From contig DHSB01000099.1 in NCBI GenBank assembly GCA_002408385.1, positions 1 to 34,071 on the forward strand: DNA of 34,071 nucleotides, in the 5' to 3' direction. Below the pieces are notes generated by a model that was given only the letters and a program-made list of their open reading frames with translations, was not told the DNA's origin and ran no database searches. Shown piece after piece: positions 25,372 to 34,071 of the stretch; the first letter of the stretch is position 1; every line of letters starts with the position of its first letter. The position numbers and the translations under genes were made by a program. This stretch comes from Myxococcales bacterium UBA5297. GTDB taxonomy: Bacteria; Myxococcota; Myxococcia; Myxococcales; UBA5297.

Positions 25372-28300
25372 TCAGTTCGGCCGCGCTCGCGGAGGCTGCT
25401 CACAGCCGCAGCCGGAGCAGCTTTCGCAACCGGTCGCCTCGGCGCCGGCACCGACGGTCGCGCGGCTGCTCTCCTGGCTGCCCGAGGTGACTGCCGAGCT
25501 CTCGCGGATCCCTCGGCTGACGTTGTGCGAGAAGATCTCGATGCGGCTCACCACGTTCGGCGGGTAGGGATTGCCGTCGTTCTCGAGCGAGATCACCGGC
25601 AGCCGCCGCTCGCGCGCCCACGGCGCGAAGAGCGCCTCGATAAGCCGGCCCGGCAGGCAAGCGAACGGCGCGATGATCGCCACGCCGTCATACCCCTCGT
25701 CCATCGCCACCGCGGCCACCGCTGGCGACAGCGAGGCTTCGCTCTCGAGCTCCGGGGTCGTGAACTCGGTCGAGCGGGCCATGATCCGCTCCATCCCGTG
25801 CGGTGACTCGGGGATGAGGCCGCTGGCGCCGAGCTCTTTGACGATCTTGTGCTCGACCCACCCCTTCCAGAGCATCTCGACCTTCAGGTAGGCGAGCTTG
25901 CGCGCTTCCGGCGAGATCAGCCGACGCATCGCGGGCATCGCGGCGAGCGACTTGCGCAGCTTCCTCACCTGGTCGTAGTCCAGGTAGTGGATCCACTCGG
26001 AGAGGCTGGTCACCTTGGGCACGATCTCCTTGTCGGCCAGGTGCGCGATGAGCGTCTCGACCGAGAAGTCGTCGCGGCGCACGAAGATCTCGCCGACGAC
26101 CAGCACCCGCCGCGCCCGCGACATGCGGCGCTTGAGCCGGATGCCGCCCAGCTTGCGCGCCCAGCGCGCCAGACCGTGCTCGAGCGCGGCGGTCCCGCGC
26201 CCGGCCGCCTCCACCATCTCCTCGCACACCGCCTCGTAGACGGCCTGGGCCTCGGCGCGGTCGGCCGCCAGCGCGCGCAGCGCCATCTGGACGTCGACCA
26301 TGTAGTCGCTGAGGACCACCGACCACCACGCCCGCTTGTTGAACTCGCCGCCGAGCTCCGCGTACGAGTTGTCCGAGTTGAGCGAGAGGACGACGACGTT
26401 CTTGTAGCCGAGCTCCTGGAAGAGGCTCTGGTAGAAGACCGCGTACTGCCCGGTGCGGCAGGGTCCGGTCGTCAGCGGCATGAAGAGCAGGTAGACGCGG
26501 TTCGGGTCGGTCTCGTTCTCGGCGAAGTACTTCAGGTAGGCACCGAGCACGAGCAGCGCGGGGATGCACTCCTTGCCGCTGGCCACCGCGCGGGCGCGCG
26601 CCGCGGTCTGCACGTCGGCCGGCGCGAGCGCCACCGAGTCGATGCCGTAGTCGCGCGCGATCTGCGAGATGAGCCGGGTGCCCAGCGCGCCCATCGACGG
26701 CCAGATCAGCTTGACCCGCGGGTCGCGCAGGCCCATGCGCTCGCCGGTGCGGCGGTGGACGATGGTCGCGTCCTCGCCCTCGAGCACGACGTCCCAGTCG
26801 CGCTCGACCATCATCGGCTCCTCGGTCACCTGCGCGCGCCGGTAGCCCTCGATGATGTCGAGGAAGGCCTCGATGCGCGTGTCGACGCCCGCGTCGGCGG
26901 TGTGCGAGTCGAGCTCGAGCACCAGGAACGGCTTGGTGTTCGAGACCCAGCGCAGGTAGTGGAGGATGAACGAGTCGGGGGCGCAGCTAAAGTTGGTGAC
27001 GAAGGTCGCGAAGACGTTCGGGTGCTTCTTGAGCTGGGTGACGGCCTTGAGGTTCTGCTGGCCGTAGTACCAGTACATGTTCGGCAGGATCTCTTCGTCC
27101 TCGACCGGCACGAAGTCGAACGGCAGCAGCGTGTAGCCGCGCGTCTTGAACTTGCGCGGGATGCCCATGTTCGCCTCGGCGGCGAACGCGTTGTAGGGCC
27201 GGCCGCACAGCACGATGACCGGCCGCTTGGCGCTCTTGGCCTCCTCGAGCACGCGCGCGCCGATCTCGCGGCCCTCCTTGTAGCAGGCGATCTGCTTGGC
27301 GACGGCGATCCGATAGGCGCGCTCGGCTTCGTCGCGGCCGATGCCCATCTGCGCGGCCACCTCGACCATCGGCTCCAGGCCCGCGTCGAAGCCCTGCGTG
27401 AAGTCGAGCACCGGGCGCAGGATGCGCCGGTCGTTCAGCTTGAACGCGGTGCGCAGGTAGTACGGCAGGCCCTGCATGATCGGGCACAGGCAGGCGTGCA
27501 CGTCGCTCTCGTAGCTGGGCATCGCCTTGAACTGCGGCAGGAACCAGAAGTCGGACTTCGTCTTGAGCATCGACTCGGTCATGCCGTGGGCGATCTCGGC
27601 CGGATAGCAGAAGCTGCTCTCGCAGCGGGCCGCGCCCTTCTCGTCGATCTCGTCGACGAGCCGGGTGCCCACCCCGATCTCGTGGAAGAAGTTCGAGTAG
27701 AGCGGCCAGAGCGAGTGGACGCTCAAGGTCTTGGGCACGCCCACGGTGATCGCCCGGGAGGTGCCCAGGTCGGGCGGCGGCGCGTACTTCTCGAAGTAGA
27801 GCTGCTCGCGCACCTCGGTGTAGTCGACGACGTCGTCGGTGTCGGCCACCTTGCGGCGCAGGTTCGCGTACTTGTTGCAGCGTCCACCGAAGTGGTAGCG
27901 GTGGTCGCCGACCTTGAGGATGCGGATGGGGCAGTAGTTGTCGCAGGCTTTGCAGCGGTACTCCTTCTCGTAGACGATCTGCCGCGAGATCAGGTCGTCG
28001 AGCGAGTAGTCCTCGAGCTGCAGCTCGCCGGCGGCCAGCTTCTCGAGCGCGAGCAGGCCGACGCCGAAGCAGCCCATCAGCTCCGGGTCGGGCGGGACGA
28101 TGATCTTCTTCTCGAGCAGCGAGGCGAAGGCGTAGGCCACCGCCGGGTTCTTGGCGACGCCGCCCTGCAGCACGATGTGCTCGCCGACCCGCCGGTTGCC
28201 GACGACGCGGTTGAGGTAGTTGGCGACGATCGACAGCACCAGGCCGGCGACCAGATCCTCGCGGGCCGCGCCTTGCTGGATGGCCTTGCGGATGTCGGAG

Positions 28301-29736
28301 TTGATGAAGGCCGAGCAGTGCTCGCCGAAGCGCAGCGGCGAGGCCGCCTTCATCGCGATGGGGCCGATCTCTTCGGCGCGGCGGATGTCGAGGTCGCCGG
28401 CGGCCGACTCCTCGAGGAACGAGCCGGTGCCCGCACTGCAGGCCTCGTTCATCGCGTAGTCCACCGGGACGCGGTTGCGCAGGTAGACGTACTTCGCGTC
28501 CTGGCCGCCGATCTCGAAGATGGTGTCGATGTCCCGGTCGAAGAACGTGGTGCCGACGGTGTGGGCGATGATCTCGTTGTAGATGCCCGGGGTCTCGCAG
28601 TAGACCCCGAGCAGCTCGCGGCTCGAGCCGGTGGTGGCGAGGAGGCGGATCCTGGGGCGGGCGCCCTCGCCGAGCGTCGCCTCGATCTGCCCGCGCACCT
28701 CCTCGAGGCAGCGCTTCAGCGAAGCGACCGGATCGCCCAGGGTGCGCCCGTAGTGGCTGGCGACGATCTCCTTGGTCTCCATGTCGATGAGCGCGACCTT
28801 GGTCGTCGTCGAGCCGCCGTCGACCCCGAGGACGAAGTCGCGCCCGGCCTTGGCCGTACCGCGGCGCGAGGGGACGAAGACGACCTTGGCCTGCGCTTCG
28901 GAGAGCGGCTTGCCGCGCGCGTACTCGATGGCAGCGCCGTGGACGAGCGCGTCGAACGCCGGCAGCGCTCGGCCCTGCTCGCCGGCCAGGAAGGCTGCGC
29001 CGTAGGCCTCGAGGTAAGGCGCCTGCTCGGGGACGACGAGCTCGACCGAGGGCAGCCCTTCGCGCACGAAGCGCAGCAGGTGCGGATTGCCGGTCGCGCC
29101 GCCGACCACGAGCACGCGCCCCTTCTCGATGCGCGCCTTGGCGAGGAACTCGAGCACCTTGCGCGCCATGACGTTCGAGAGGCTGAGGACGATGTCGTTC
29201 TTGTTGGCCTCGCCCTTGTTCAGCTTGTGCGTGCAGTCGCTCTTCATGAAGACCGAGCAGCGGGCCGACAGCCGGCTCACCGTGGCGGTGGCGACCTCGG
29301 GGCGATCGACCGCGTCGAGCTCGAGGTCCATGCGCTTGAGCTGCTGGGCGAAGAACTCGCCGGTGCCCGAGGCGCACTTGTTGCCGGCGTAGGTGTTCAC
29401 GATGTTCCGGTTGGCGTCGACGGTGTAGACGACCAGATCCTCGCCGCCCACCGAGACGACCGCGTCGACGTCGAGCCCGAGCCGCTGCACTGCCTCCTCG
29501 ATGGCGACCGGCGCGATGACACTCGGGATAGCGAAGCTCTTGCGGCCTTCCTGTCCGGTGACGACAGCAGGAATGCCGGGCGAGACGCCGCGCTCGCCGA
29601 GGATGCGCTGGACGGTGCCGGCCAGGTCTCCGTCGTGCGCGCGAATCTCCGACCACTCCTCGCGACCAGCGCGAACAAAGCAGATCTTGACGTTGGTCGA
29701 GCCGATGTCGATGCCCAGGCTCGCTTGGTCGCTCAT
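25372..29736 (-). CDS. Double acyl-CoA dehydratase activase (BcrA/BadF-type ATPase) fused to DUF2229/HgdB-like reductase region
   Basis: The 1454-residue protein contains two ASKHA-type activase ATPase domains. The first (about 5-270) starts G-I-D-I-G-S-T-N-V-K and has N-K-C-A-S-G-T-G-E-F-F. The second (about 300-570) has G-V-D-G-G-S-T-T-T-K, I-G-G-Q-D-A-K and N-E-A-C-S-A-G-T-G-S-F. A Cys cluster (C-K-A-C-D-N-Y-C-P) near 595 follows, then a DUF2229/COG3580-type region from about 660 that resembles the iron-sulfur reductase subunits of 2-hydroxyacyl-CoA dehydratases. Known relatives use ATP hydrolysis to push electrons to very low potential through a [4Fe-4S] cluster. The Cys residues of the activase motif are present. 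The tail has C-E-S-C-S-G-C-G-C, perhaps another metal site. ATG 29736 has AGGAGAG upstream. No substrate dehydratase lies nearby, so the reaction is unknown. Confidence 0.9.
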   Translation of the reverse strand: MSDQASLGIDIGSTNVKICFVRAGREEWSEIRAHDGDLAGTVQRILGERGVSPGIPAVVTGQEGRKSFAIPSVIAPVAIEEAVQRLGLDVDAVVSVGGEDLVVYTVDANRNIVNTYAGNKCASGTGEFFAQQLKRMDLELDAVDRPEVATATVSRLSARCSVFMKSDCTHKLNKGEANKNDIVLSLSNVMARKVLEFLAKARIEKGRVLVVGGATGNPHLLRFVREGLPSVELVVPEQAPYLEAYGAAFLAGEQGRALPAFDALVHGAAIEYARGKPLSEAQAKVVFVPSRRGTAKAGRDFVLGVDGGSTTTKVALIDMETKEIVASHYGRTLGDPVASLKRCLEEVRGQIEATLGEGARPRIRLLATTGSSRELLGVYCETPGIYNEIIAHTVGTTFFDRDIDTIFEIGGQDAKYVYLRNRVPVDYAMNEACSAGTGSFLEESAAGDLDIRRAEEIGPIAMKAASPLRFGEHCSAFINSDIRKAIQQGAAREDLVAGLVLSIVANYLNRVVGNRRVGEHIVLQGGVAKNPAVAYAFASLLEKKIIVPPDPELMGCFGVGLLALEKLAAGELQLEDYSLDDLISRQIVYEKEYRCKACDNYCPIRILKVGDHRYHFGGRCNKYANLRRKVADTDDVVDYTEVREQLYFEKYAPPPDLGTSRAITVGVPKTLSVHSLWPLYSNFFHEIGVGTRLVDEIDEKGAARCESSFCYPAEIAHGMTESMLKTKSDFWFLPQFKAMPSYESDVHACLCPIMQGLPYYLRTAFKLNDRRILRPVLDFTQGFDAGLEPMVEVAAQMGIGRDEAERAYRIAVAKQIACYKEGREIGARVLEEAKSAKRPVIVLCGRPYNAFAAEANMGIPRKFKTRGYTLLPFDFVPVEDEEILPNMYWYYGQQNLKAVTQLKKHPNVFATFVTNFSCAPDSFILHYLRWVSNTKPFLVLELDSHTADAGVDTRIEAFLDIIEGYRRAQVTEEPMMVERDWDVVLEGEDATIVHRRTGERMGLRDPRVKLIWPSMGALGTRLISQIARDYGIDSVALAPADVQTAARARAVASGKECIPALLVLGAYLKYFAENETDPNRVYLLFMPLTTGPCRTGQYAVFYQSLFQELGYKNVVVLSLNSDNSYAELGGEFNKRAWWSVVLSDYMVDVQMALRALAADRAEAQAVYEAVCEEMVEAAGRGTAALEHGLARWARKLGGIRLKRRMSRARRVLVVGEIFVRRDDFSVETLIAHLADKEIVPKVTSLSEWIHYLDYDQVRKLRKSLAAMPAMRRLISPEARKLAYLKVEMLWKGWVEHKIVKELGASGLIPESPHGMERIMARSTEFTTPELESEASLSPAVAAVAMDEGYDGVAIIAPFACLPGRLIEALFAPWARERRLPVISLENDGNPYPPNVVSRIEIFSHNVSRGIRESSAVTSGSQESSRATVGAGAEATGCESCSGCGCEQPPRARPN

Positions 29737-29937
29737 GGAAGTCTCTCCTGCTGGTTTGCGTGTCACCCAAGGACTCGGGGAGCAGGGGTCCTAACAAGGA
29801 CTTCTCCAATCGACAACAGCAGCAGGCACGCGATTTGATGACGCGTCGCGCCAATCCGCTGCGTCAGAGCGAGCCCTGCGATTCGCGGCATTCTCGGGAG
29901 AGAATGAAGCCACGAGGGCGCCTTGAAAGGACCGCCG

Positions 29938-31158
29938 ATGAACGTGCATCTCCGCCTCGTGAGGACGGCGCTCGCCTGCCTGCTCGGCCTTTCCGCCTGC
30001 GGAAATGAGGCGCCGCCGGTCGTTCGCATGGATGGGAGCGAAGCGCTCGATTCGGGCATCGTGGACAGCCGCTTCGATGCCGCCGGGCCCGATGCGGGTT
30101 CAGTTGACGCGGGCACGAACGACGGCGGCGAGATCGATGGAGGCACCTCGGACGCCTCTGACGAAGATGGCGGCCCGTCGGATGCCTCGGGCGCCGACGC
30201 GAGCGACCCGGCGGATGCAGGCGACCCGGCGGATGCAGGCGATCCCGCAGATGCGAGCGACCCGGCAGATGCGGGCGGCCCGTCGGATGCCTCGGGCGCC
30301 GACGCGAGCGACCCGGCGGATGCGGGCGAGACCGATTCGGGAAGCGCAGACGCCGGAGCTTCCGGGGAGTCGTGCGCCAACCCCTCGACCTTCACATCGA
30401 CTCAGGGCAGCGTCACCTGGAGCGGAAACACGGCAACGCGCGCGGACGATGCCCAAGGCTCGTGCGGCGGTGCCGGCGGTGGCGATCTCGTCTACAGGTT
30501 CTCGACAAGCTCGCCGATGAATCTGCGTGTGAGCGTGATCCCCTCGGACGGCGTGCTGCAGCCGGTCGTCTACCTACGCAGCGGCCATTGCCACAACGCC
30601 GAGGTTGCGTGTGCTGTCCCGTCGGAGCCTGGGGCCGACGCCTATCTGCCGGTCGACGGTCTCTCGCCGGGCGACCACTACCTGTGGATAGACAGCCAGG
30701 CCGGCGCAGAGGGCGGCTTCGACGCGATGCTGATTCTCACCGCGCCAATCGAAGGCGATTCCTGCTCCCTGCCGAAGTCGCTCGTTTTCTCTGGGGGCAG
30801 CGAAGGCCGGACAGCCCAGGCCTTTGGCAACACGCGCACGATGATCGAAGACACCGCGGGAAGCTGCGGCGGCGCAGAGGGCAAGGACCTCGTGTTCACC
30901 TTCACCACGGATGCTGTGCTGGACCTGGAGGCAACCCTGGTTCCCAACACGCCGACGTTCCAGGCGGTGATGTACCTGCGCTCGACCTCCTGCGATGGGC
31001 CCGAAGTCGCTTGCGCGTCCGCGCCCTTCGTCGGACAGGACGTGACGCTTCGGGCCGCCGGATTGTCGGCTGGGGCCTACTACCTCTGGATCGACGGCCT
31101 CGCCGAGACGGCTGGCTCCTTCATCCTGGATGCGACCTTGTCACCGCCTTCTCCCTGA
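29938..31158 (+). CDS. Lipoprotein with Asp/Ala/Gly-rich linker and two beta-sandwich repeats
   Basis: The 406-residue product has a lipoprotein signal with lipobox L-S-A-C21. A low-complexity linker (about 40-140) follows, made of D-P-A-D-A-G-type units, as in many surface lipoproteins of Myxococcota. Two similar domains are at about 144-268 and 273-404. Each has C near its start, S-C-G-G-A, D-L-V-(Y/F)-x-F, V-(V/M)-Y-L-R-S, E-V-A-C-A and Y-Y/H-Y-L-W-I-D-x, resembling prepeptidase C-terminal (PPC-like) beta domains that bind or present at the surface. AAAGGA precedes the ATG; a TTG at 29923 is in frame but less likely. It is divergent from the activase gene. Function unknown; an outer-membrane surface display role is inferred. 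Confidence 0.85.
   Translation: MNVHLRLVRTALACLLGLSACGNEAPPVVRMDGSEALDSGIVDSRFDAAGPDAGSVDAGTNDGGEIDGGTSDASDEDGGPSDASGADASDPADAGDPADAGDPADASDPADAGGPSDASGADASDPADAGETDSGSADAGASGESCANPSTFTSTQGSVTWSGNTATRADDAQGSCGGAGGGDLVYRFSTSSPMNLRVSVIPSDGVLQPVVYLRSGHCHNAEVACAVPSEPGADAYLPVDGLSPGDHYLWIDSQAGAEGGFDAMLILTAPIEGDSCSLPKSLVFSGGSEGRTAQAFGNTRTMIEDTAGSCGGAEGKDLVFTFTTDAVLDLEATLVPNTPTFQAVMYLRSTSCDGPEVACASAPFVGQDVTLRAAGLSAGAYYLWIDGLAETAGSFILDATLSPPSP
30169..30323 (+). repeat. Intragenic minisatellite in the lipoprotein linker
   Basis: A 50-base block occurs twice with no mismatch, at 30169-30218 and 30274-30323, and shorter GACCCGGC(G/A)GATGC units fill the space between. The period is a multiple of three, so copy-number change would lengthen or shorten the linker without breaking the frame. 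Confidence 0.85.
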
Positions 31159-31183
31159 GCCGGAGCTCACGCACCGATTTCTC

Positions 31184-31205
31184 GGAGCGCCGGCCTTCGT
31201 GCCGC
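31184..31205 (+). repeat. Inverted-repeat core, diverged copy beside a Uma2 gene
   Basis: It matches 6785-6806 at 17 of 22 bases, with GGAGC, TTCGT and CCGC conserved. It lies 26 bases past the lipoprotein stop and about 110 bases from the Uma2 stop. Confidence 0.4.
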
Positions 31206-31311
31206 GCGGGAGCGCTCAGGAGCTGCATGAGGGCTCGATGGCATTGTCGCCGGGAGAGGTGGCGCGAATGTTCGGCATACGAGCGCCAACGATCCCTCGG
31301 GCGAGGTCCGC

Positions 31312-31869
31312 TCAGCCGAGCACCTGGGAGACGGGCACCTCGACGTCCGGGAACGCATCGGGCCGGAGCACGCCCGCGGTCACGCTCTTGAGCTCGGTGT
31401 AGTCGCCTTCCAACGGCCGGCGCCGCACCTCGATGCGCCTCTTGACCAGATCGACGACCCAATATTCCGGGACGCCGGCCTCAGCGTAGATGCGCGACTT
31501 GAGCTCGCGGTCCTTGCGCCGGGTGGCGTCGGCGACCTCGACGATCAGGAGCGCACGCGCCGGATGCGCCTTGGAGTAGTCGCCGGGCGGCACGAGGGCG
31601 AGATCGGGCTCGGGTTGGGAGTCATCCGAAGCGGCGAACGGCATTTGAGTGCGCACGCGCGCGCTTCCGTGGGTCGCCTCGACGAGCAACTCCTGCAGCT
31701 TGGTGATGACTTCCGCGTGCTCCGGTCCCTGTGGCGCCATTCGGATGAGCGCTCCGGCGAGTAGCTCGACGCGTTCGTCCCCGAGCAATCCCTGCTCGAC
31801 CATGCGGTCGTATTCCTGCCGACTAAACGGCCGGACGGTTTCCGGGGCGATGAGGTCGGGATTGATCAT
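31312..31869 (-). CDS. Uma2-family (DUF820) nuclease-fold protein
   Basis: The 185-residue protein is a standard-length Uma2 domain: E35 (R-V-E-L-L-A-G), D89 (P-E-P-D-L-A-L-V), E111 (L-I-V-E-V-A-D) and K124/Y128 (L-K-S-R-I-Y-A-E-A-G-V-P-E-Y-W-V-V-D). These fit the PD-(D/E)xK core of the family, so it may be catalytically competent; the biological role of Uma2 proteins is not established. The frame is open further upstream, but ATG 31869 gives the canonical N-terminus. It differs clearly from the Uma2 gene at 7817, so it is a separate lineage, not a local duplicate. It is convergent with the lipoprotein gene. Confidence 0.9.
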   Translation of the reverse strand: MINPDLIAPETVRPFSRQEYDRMVEQGLLGDERVELLAGALIRMAPQGPEHAEVITKLQELLVEATHGSARVRTQMPFAASDDSQPEPDLALVPPGDYSKAHPARALLIVEVADATRRKDRELKSRIYAEAGVPEYWVVDLVKRRIEVRRRPLEGDYTELKSVTAGVLRPDAFPDVEVPVSQVLG

Positions 31870-32227
31870 TAGAAAAAGGATAGCAGCGGGGACTGGAAAT
31901 CGCCGGGCGCCGCCGCCGCGGTCGGGAAGCTGTCGGGCAAGCCTCCTCTCGTCGGCCACAGCTTTGGCAGCCTGTCGTAGAGCCAGGTGACCGAGCGCGT
32001 AGAGGAACGCTCCCTTCGTCCGGCGGGGACGCGGATCGCAATAGCTTCAATGCAATCTTGCAGGTTCCGCGGAGCCGTGTGCCTCAGCTCTCGGGGAGTA
32101 ACCGAGCGTGGACCGAGCCTTCTATGACCCAGCGGGGCCTGCGGGGCCGGGCGCATTGCGATGCGCCCCTACCAACCCCGGCCCCGGTTCGGGAAAAGCC
32201 CTGCCTGTCGACCCTCGATCGTCCCCC
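31870..32227. other. Gene-free stretch with hairpin repeat
   Basis: About 360 bases lie between the Uma2 start and the end of the porin-like gene. They hold the 25-nt hairpin repeat at 32149-32173 and, presumably, the Uma2 promoter. I see no gene. Confidence 0.5.
32149..32173 (-). repeat. 25-nt hairpin repeat, copy 2 (possible terminator)
   Basis: On the minus strand it reads GGTAGGGGCGCATCGCAATG and on, with stem GGGCGCAT/ATGCGCCC and a 4-base loop. It sits 55 bases after the stop of the gene at 32228, mirroring copy 1 at 24760. Confidence 0.6.
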
Positions 32228-33967
32228 TCAAAACACCCACTTCGTCTGCACGAAGAGCGACCGGTACTCGTGCAGCGCGCCGAATGGCCGATCCTTCGGG
32301 CCGCCGTAGTAGTCGATTCCCACGGCGACCGTTCCGGTCTCGGCGAAGCGATAGAGCAGCGAGGGCCTGACGAGGTAATCGCGGCCGACCCAGTTCACGA
32401 AGGCGAGGGCCGAGAGCTCGAGCTCGTTGTCGGCGCTCTCGAAGGTCAGCCGCAGCGTCGAGGCCGGCCGGTTCTGGTCCTGGTAGTTGTGCAGCAGCGC
32501 GTTGGCCGAGGCGAGCCCGCGTTGGATCTCGGCCTCCATCGGGTCGTCCGCCGTCACCGCTTCCGGCCCCTGGAAGCTCGGGTAGTAGCGCCAGAGCATC
32601 TGGCCGTGCACCCGCACGTGCTCGCCGATGGGGCGCTCGATTCCCACCACGGCATCGAGCCCCGACGGCTCGACCAGCGGGCTCGTGCCGTCGGGGTTCG
32701 CGGTCGCGCGCCAGGCGCCTTCGAAGCGGAAGATCCACTTGTCGTACGAGAAGGAAGCCTCGGCCCCGACGGCGTCGAGCCGGTTGAATTCCTGGGTAAT
32801 CGACGCGCCCTCGATGCCGATGGAATCGAGCGCGAGCTCGGACAGGTGCGAGTAGCCGTGGAACCCGACGAGCGCCGCGTCCCAGCCTGTGCCGAGGTAG
32901 CTCGCCTTGATCGCAAAGGCAGACTCCGAGAGCTTCGCCGCCGGCGAGGCGGCTTCGAGCTCGATGAGCCCGGCCGGCAACGCCGATGAAGGAATGAGCA
33001 GCCGCGACCGCGGCGCGATGGGGGTCCACGACAGGCTCAGCGTGAATGGCGAGCTGCCGGAGTCCGGCGTCCAGCTCACCTGCGCCGTGAGCGAGCCGAG
33101 CCTGCGCAGCTCGTCATCGGAGGCGAGGAAGGTGTAGTCGCGCGCGCCCAGGAAGTCGGTGGGGTTGTAGCCGTCGGCGTTGCCCCAGGGGATGACCTGC
33201 TGGCCCACGCGCAGCTCGAGGCCGCTCTTGGCGAAGAGGAAGTAGGCCTCGCGGATGCGCGCCCTGAAGTGCTCGGACGATTCGACGCGGGCCTGGAAGG
33301 CGTCTCCGGTCAGCGTGAACCCCGCGCTCGCGACCTCGCCTATCGACGCTTTTCCGCTGAGCCACAACGACGCGGAGAGCTGCCGGATGCTGTCCTGGAA
33401 GGGCTGCTTGGTGAACGGGGCGAACAGGTGCGTGAAGAGCCGGCCGGAGATGAGCGGGCCGCGCGCCTCTTCCTCGGACGGCCACGGAGGGAGCGCAGCC
33501 TCCGCGGGGTCGGGCCCCCAAGGCGGCGCCGAGGGCGCCTCGTCGGCGGAGGGTGCGGTCGCGAGCGGGTCCTTGGCGACAGCGGGGACGGGCTCTGGCC
33601 GGGTCGGGCTCGGGGCGGGCGCCTTGGAGCCGAAGGGCCGGGACTTGGGCGGATGCTCGCCAGCAAGGGTCGCCGGGGTCGGCATGTCGCGGCGACGCCG
33701 GATGAAGTCGGCGCGGTCCCACGAGTACTCGGAGCGCTCGCGCGCGAACCGGTACCTGTCCTGTTCGAACTCCTCGAGCGCCTCCTCGCGCTCGGCCTCG
33801 AGCATCATGCGGCGCTGCAGCTCGCTGTAGCGCGTGCTGCGCTCGGCCCGGCGCCGCGGCGGTGGGGTCCATGCCTCGGTCCCCGAGACCTCATCGAGCG
33901 GATCCTCGGCCAGGGCGGGGGCACTGGATGACACGAGCAGGGCGATGAGTAGGAGGCGCCGGATCAC
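32228..33967 (-). CDS. Outer-membrane beta-barrel protein, DUF1302-like, with Pro-rich N-terminal region
   Basis: The 579-residue product begins at a GTG. It has a signal peptide (about 1-20, cut after A-L-A), an Arg/Glu-rich helical stretch at about 38-95, and a Pro/Ala-rich linker at about 104-165. The remainder alternates in the manner of a beta barrel and ends in phenylalanine (T-K-W-V-F), the outer-membrane insertion signal. R-V-G-Q-Q-V-I-P-W-G-N-A-D-G-Y-N-P-T-D resembles the conserved strand of DUF1302-type porins, which are associated with lipid or hydrophobic substrate uptake. The N-terminal region would lie in the periplasm and is unusual for that family. No strong ribosome site precedes the GTG. 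Barrel assignment is firm; family name and substrate are not. Confidence 0.75.
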   Translation of the reverse strand: MIRRLLLIALLVSSSAPALAEDPLDEVSGTEAWTPPPRRRAERSTRYSELQRRMMLEAEREEALEEFEQDRYRFARERSEYSWDRADFIRRRRDMPTPATLAGEHPPKSRPFGSKAPAPSPTRPEPVPAVAKDPLATAPSADEAPSAPPWGPDPAEAALPPWPSEEEARGPLISGRLFTHLFAPFTKQPFQDSIRQLSASLWLSGKASIGEVASAGFTLTGDAFQARVESSEHFRARIREAYFLFAKSGLELRVGQQVIPWGNADGYNPTDFLGARDYTFLASDDELRRLGSLTAQVSWTPDSGSSPFTLSLSWTPIAPRSRLLIPSSALPAGLIELEAASPAAKLSESAFAIKASYLGTGWDAALVGFHGYSHLSELALDSIGIEGASITQEFNRLDAVGAEASFSYDKWIFRFEGAWRATANPDGTSPLVEPSGLDAVVGIERPIGEHVRVHGQMLWRYYPSFQGPEAVTADDPMEAEIQRGLASANALLHNYQDQNRPASTLRLTFESADNELELSALAFVNWVGRDYLVRPSLLYRFAETGTVAVGIDYYGGPKDRPFGALHEYRSLFVQTKWVF

Positions 33968-34071
33968 GCGGGCGATTCTAGAAAAGAGTCGCTGCGATGG
34001 AGAAATCGGCCTCGCGCGTCGCTCGGGTCGACCGAAGAACGGGCCCGAAGCGCCTCGCCGGTCATGCTGAT

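Noticed and set aside
25849..29838. A 1329-codon plus-strand open frame opposite the activase gene
   Set aside because: It has the same antisense artefact composition, no recognisable motif, and full overlap with a clearly identified gene.

Overview
The window is GC-rich, densely coded bacterial chromosome, most likely from a Myxococcota (former Deltaproteobacteria) genome, possibly a metagenome-assembled one. Four things point there: a PilZ domain of the Myxococcus paralogous type fused to a receiver (19564-20304), a lipoprotein resembling the gliding-motility protein CglC (23252-23716), Cys-rich and Asp/Ala/Gly-rich secreted proteins of the kind common in that phylum, and a large double acyl-CoA-dehydratase-activase fusion. 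The phylum call is an inference, because no rRNA or tRNA gene lies in the window.

Region 1 (1-8570) looks like an accessory island. It starts with the tail of a type I restriction-modification locus: a broken hsdS end and a complete hsdR. A foreign-looking secreted/membrane protein gene (3501-4298) follows, and then a second, frameshifted copy of the last 300 bp of hsdR. Next is a two-gene unit of an XRE-HTH/ImmA-IrrE metallopeptidase protein and an overlapping C39-like cysteine peptidase (4889-6770). This pair is the best candidate for an undescribed system. The island ends with repeat-rich DNA, a decayed Uma2 fragment, a small Cys-rich ORF and an intact Uma2 nuclease-like gene.

Region 2 (8743-24712) is mostly housekeeping. 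It holds a CaCA-type cation exchanger, a lipoprotein made of three DUF4156-like repeats, and a respiratory complex I operon on the minus strand. That operon reads nuoE-F-J-K-L-M-N, with G, H and I absent between F and J. Then come the PilZ-receiver protein, a 590-residue Cys-rich secreted protein with two antistasin-like modules, a small membrane protein, the CglC-like lipoprotein, and a divergent PP2C phosphatase.

Region 3 (24713-34071) begins with a repeat-bearing intergenic stretch. A 1454-residue ATPase/activase-DUF2229 fusion follows on the minus strand, then a low-complexity lipoprotein with two beta-sandwich repeats, a second Uma2 gene, and an outer-membrane beta-barrel protein of DUF1302-like character. 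Several short repeats recur between genes: an inverted-repeat core near Uma2 loci, a 49-bp repeat, and a 25-nt hairpin found downstream of two genes.
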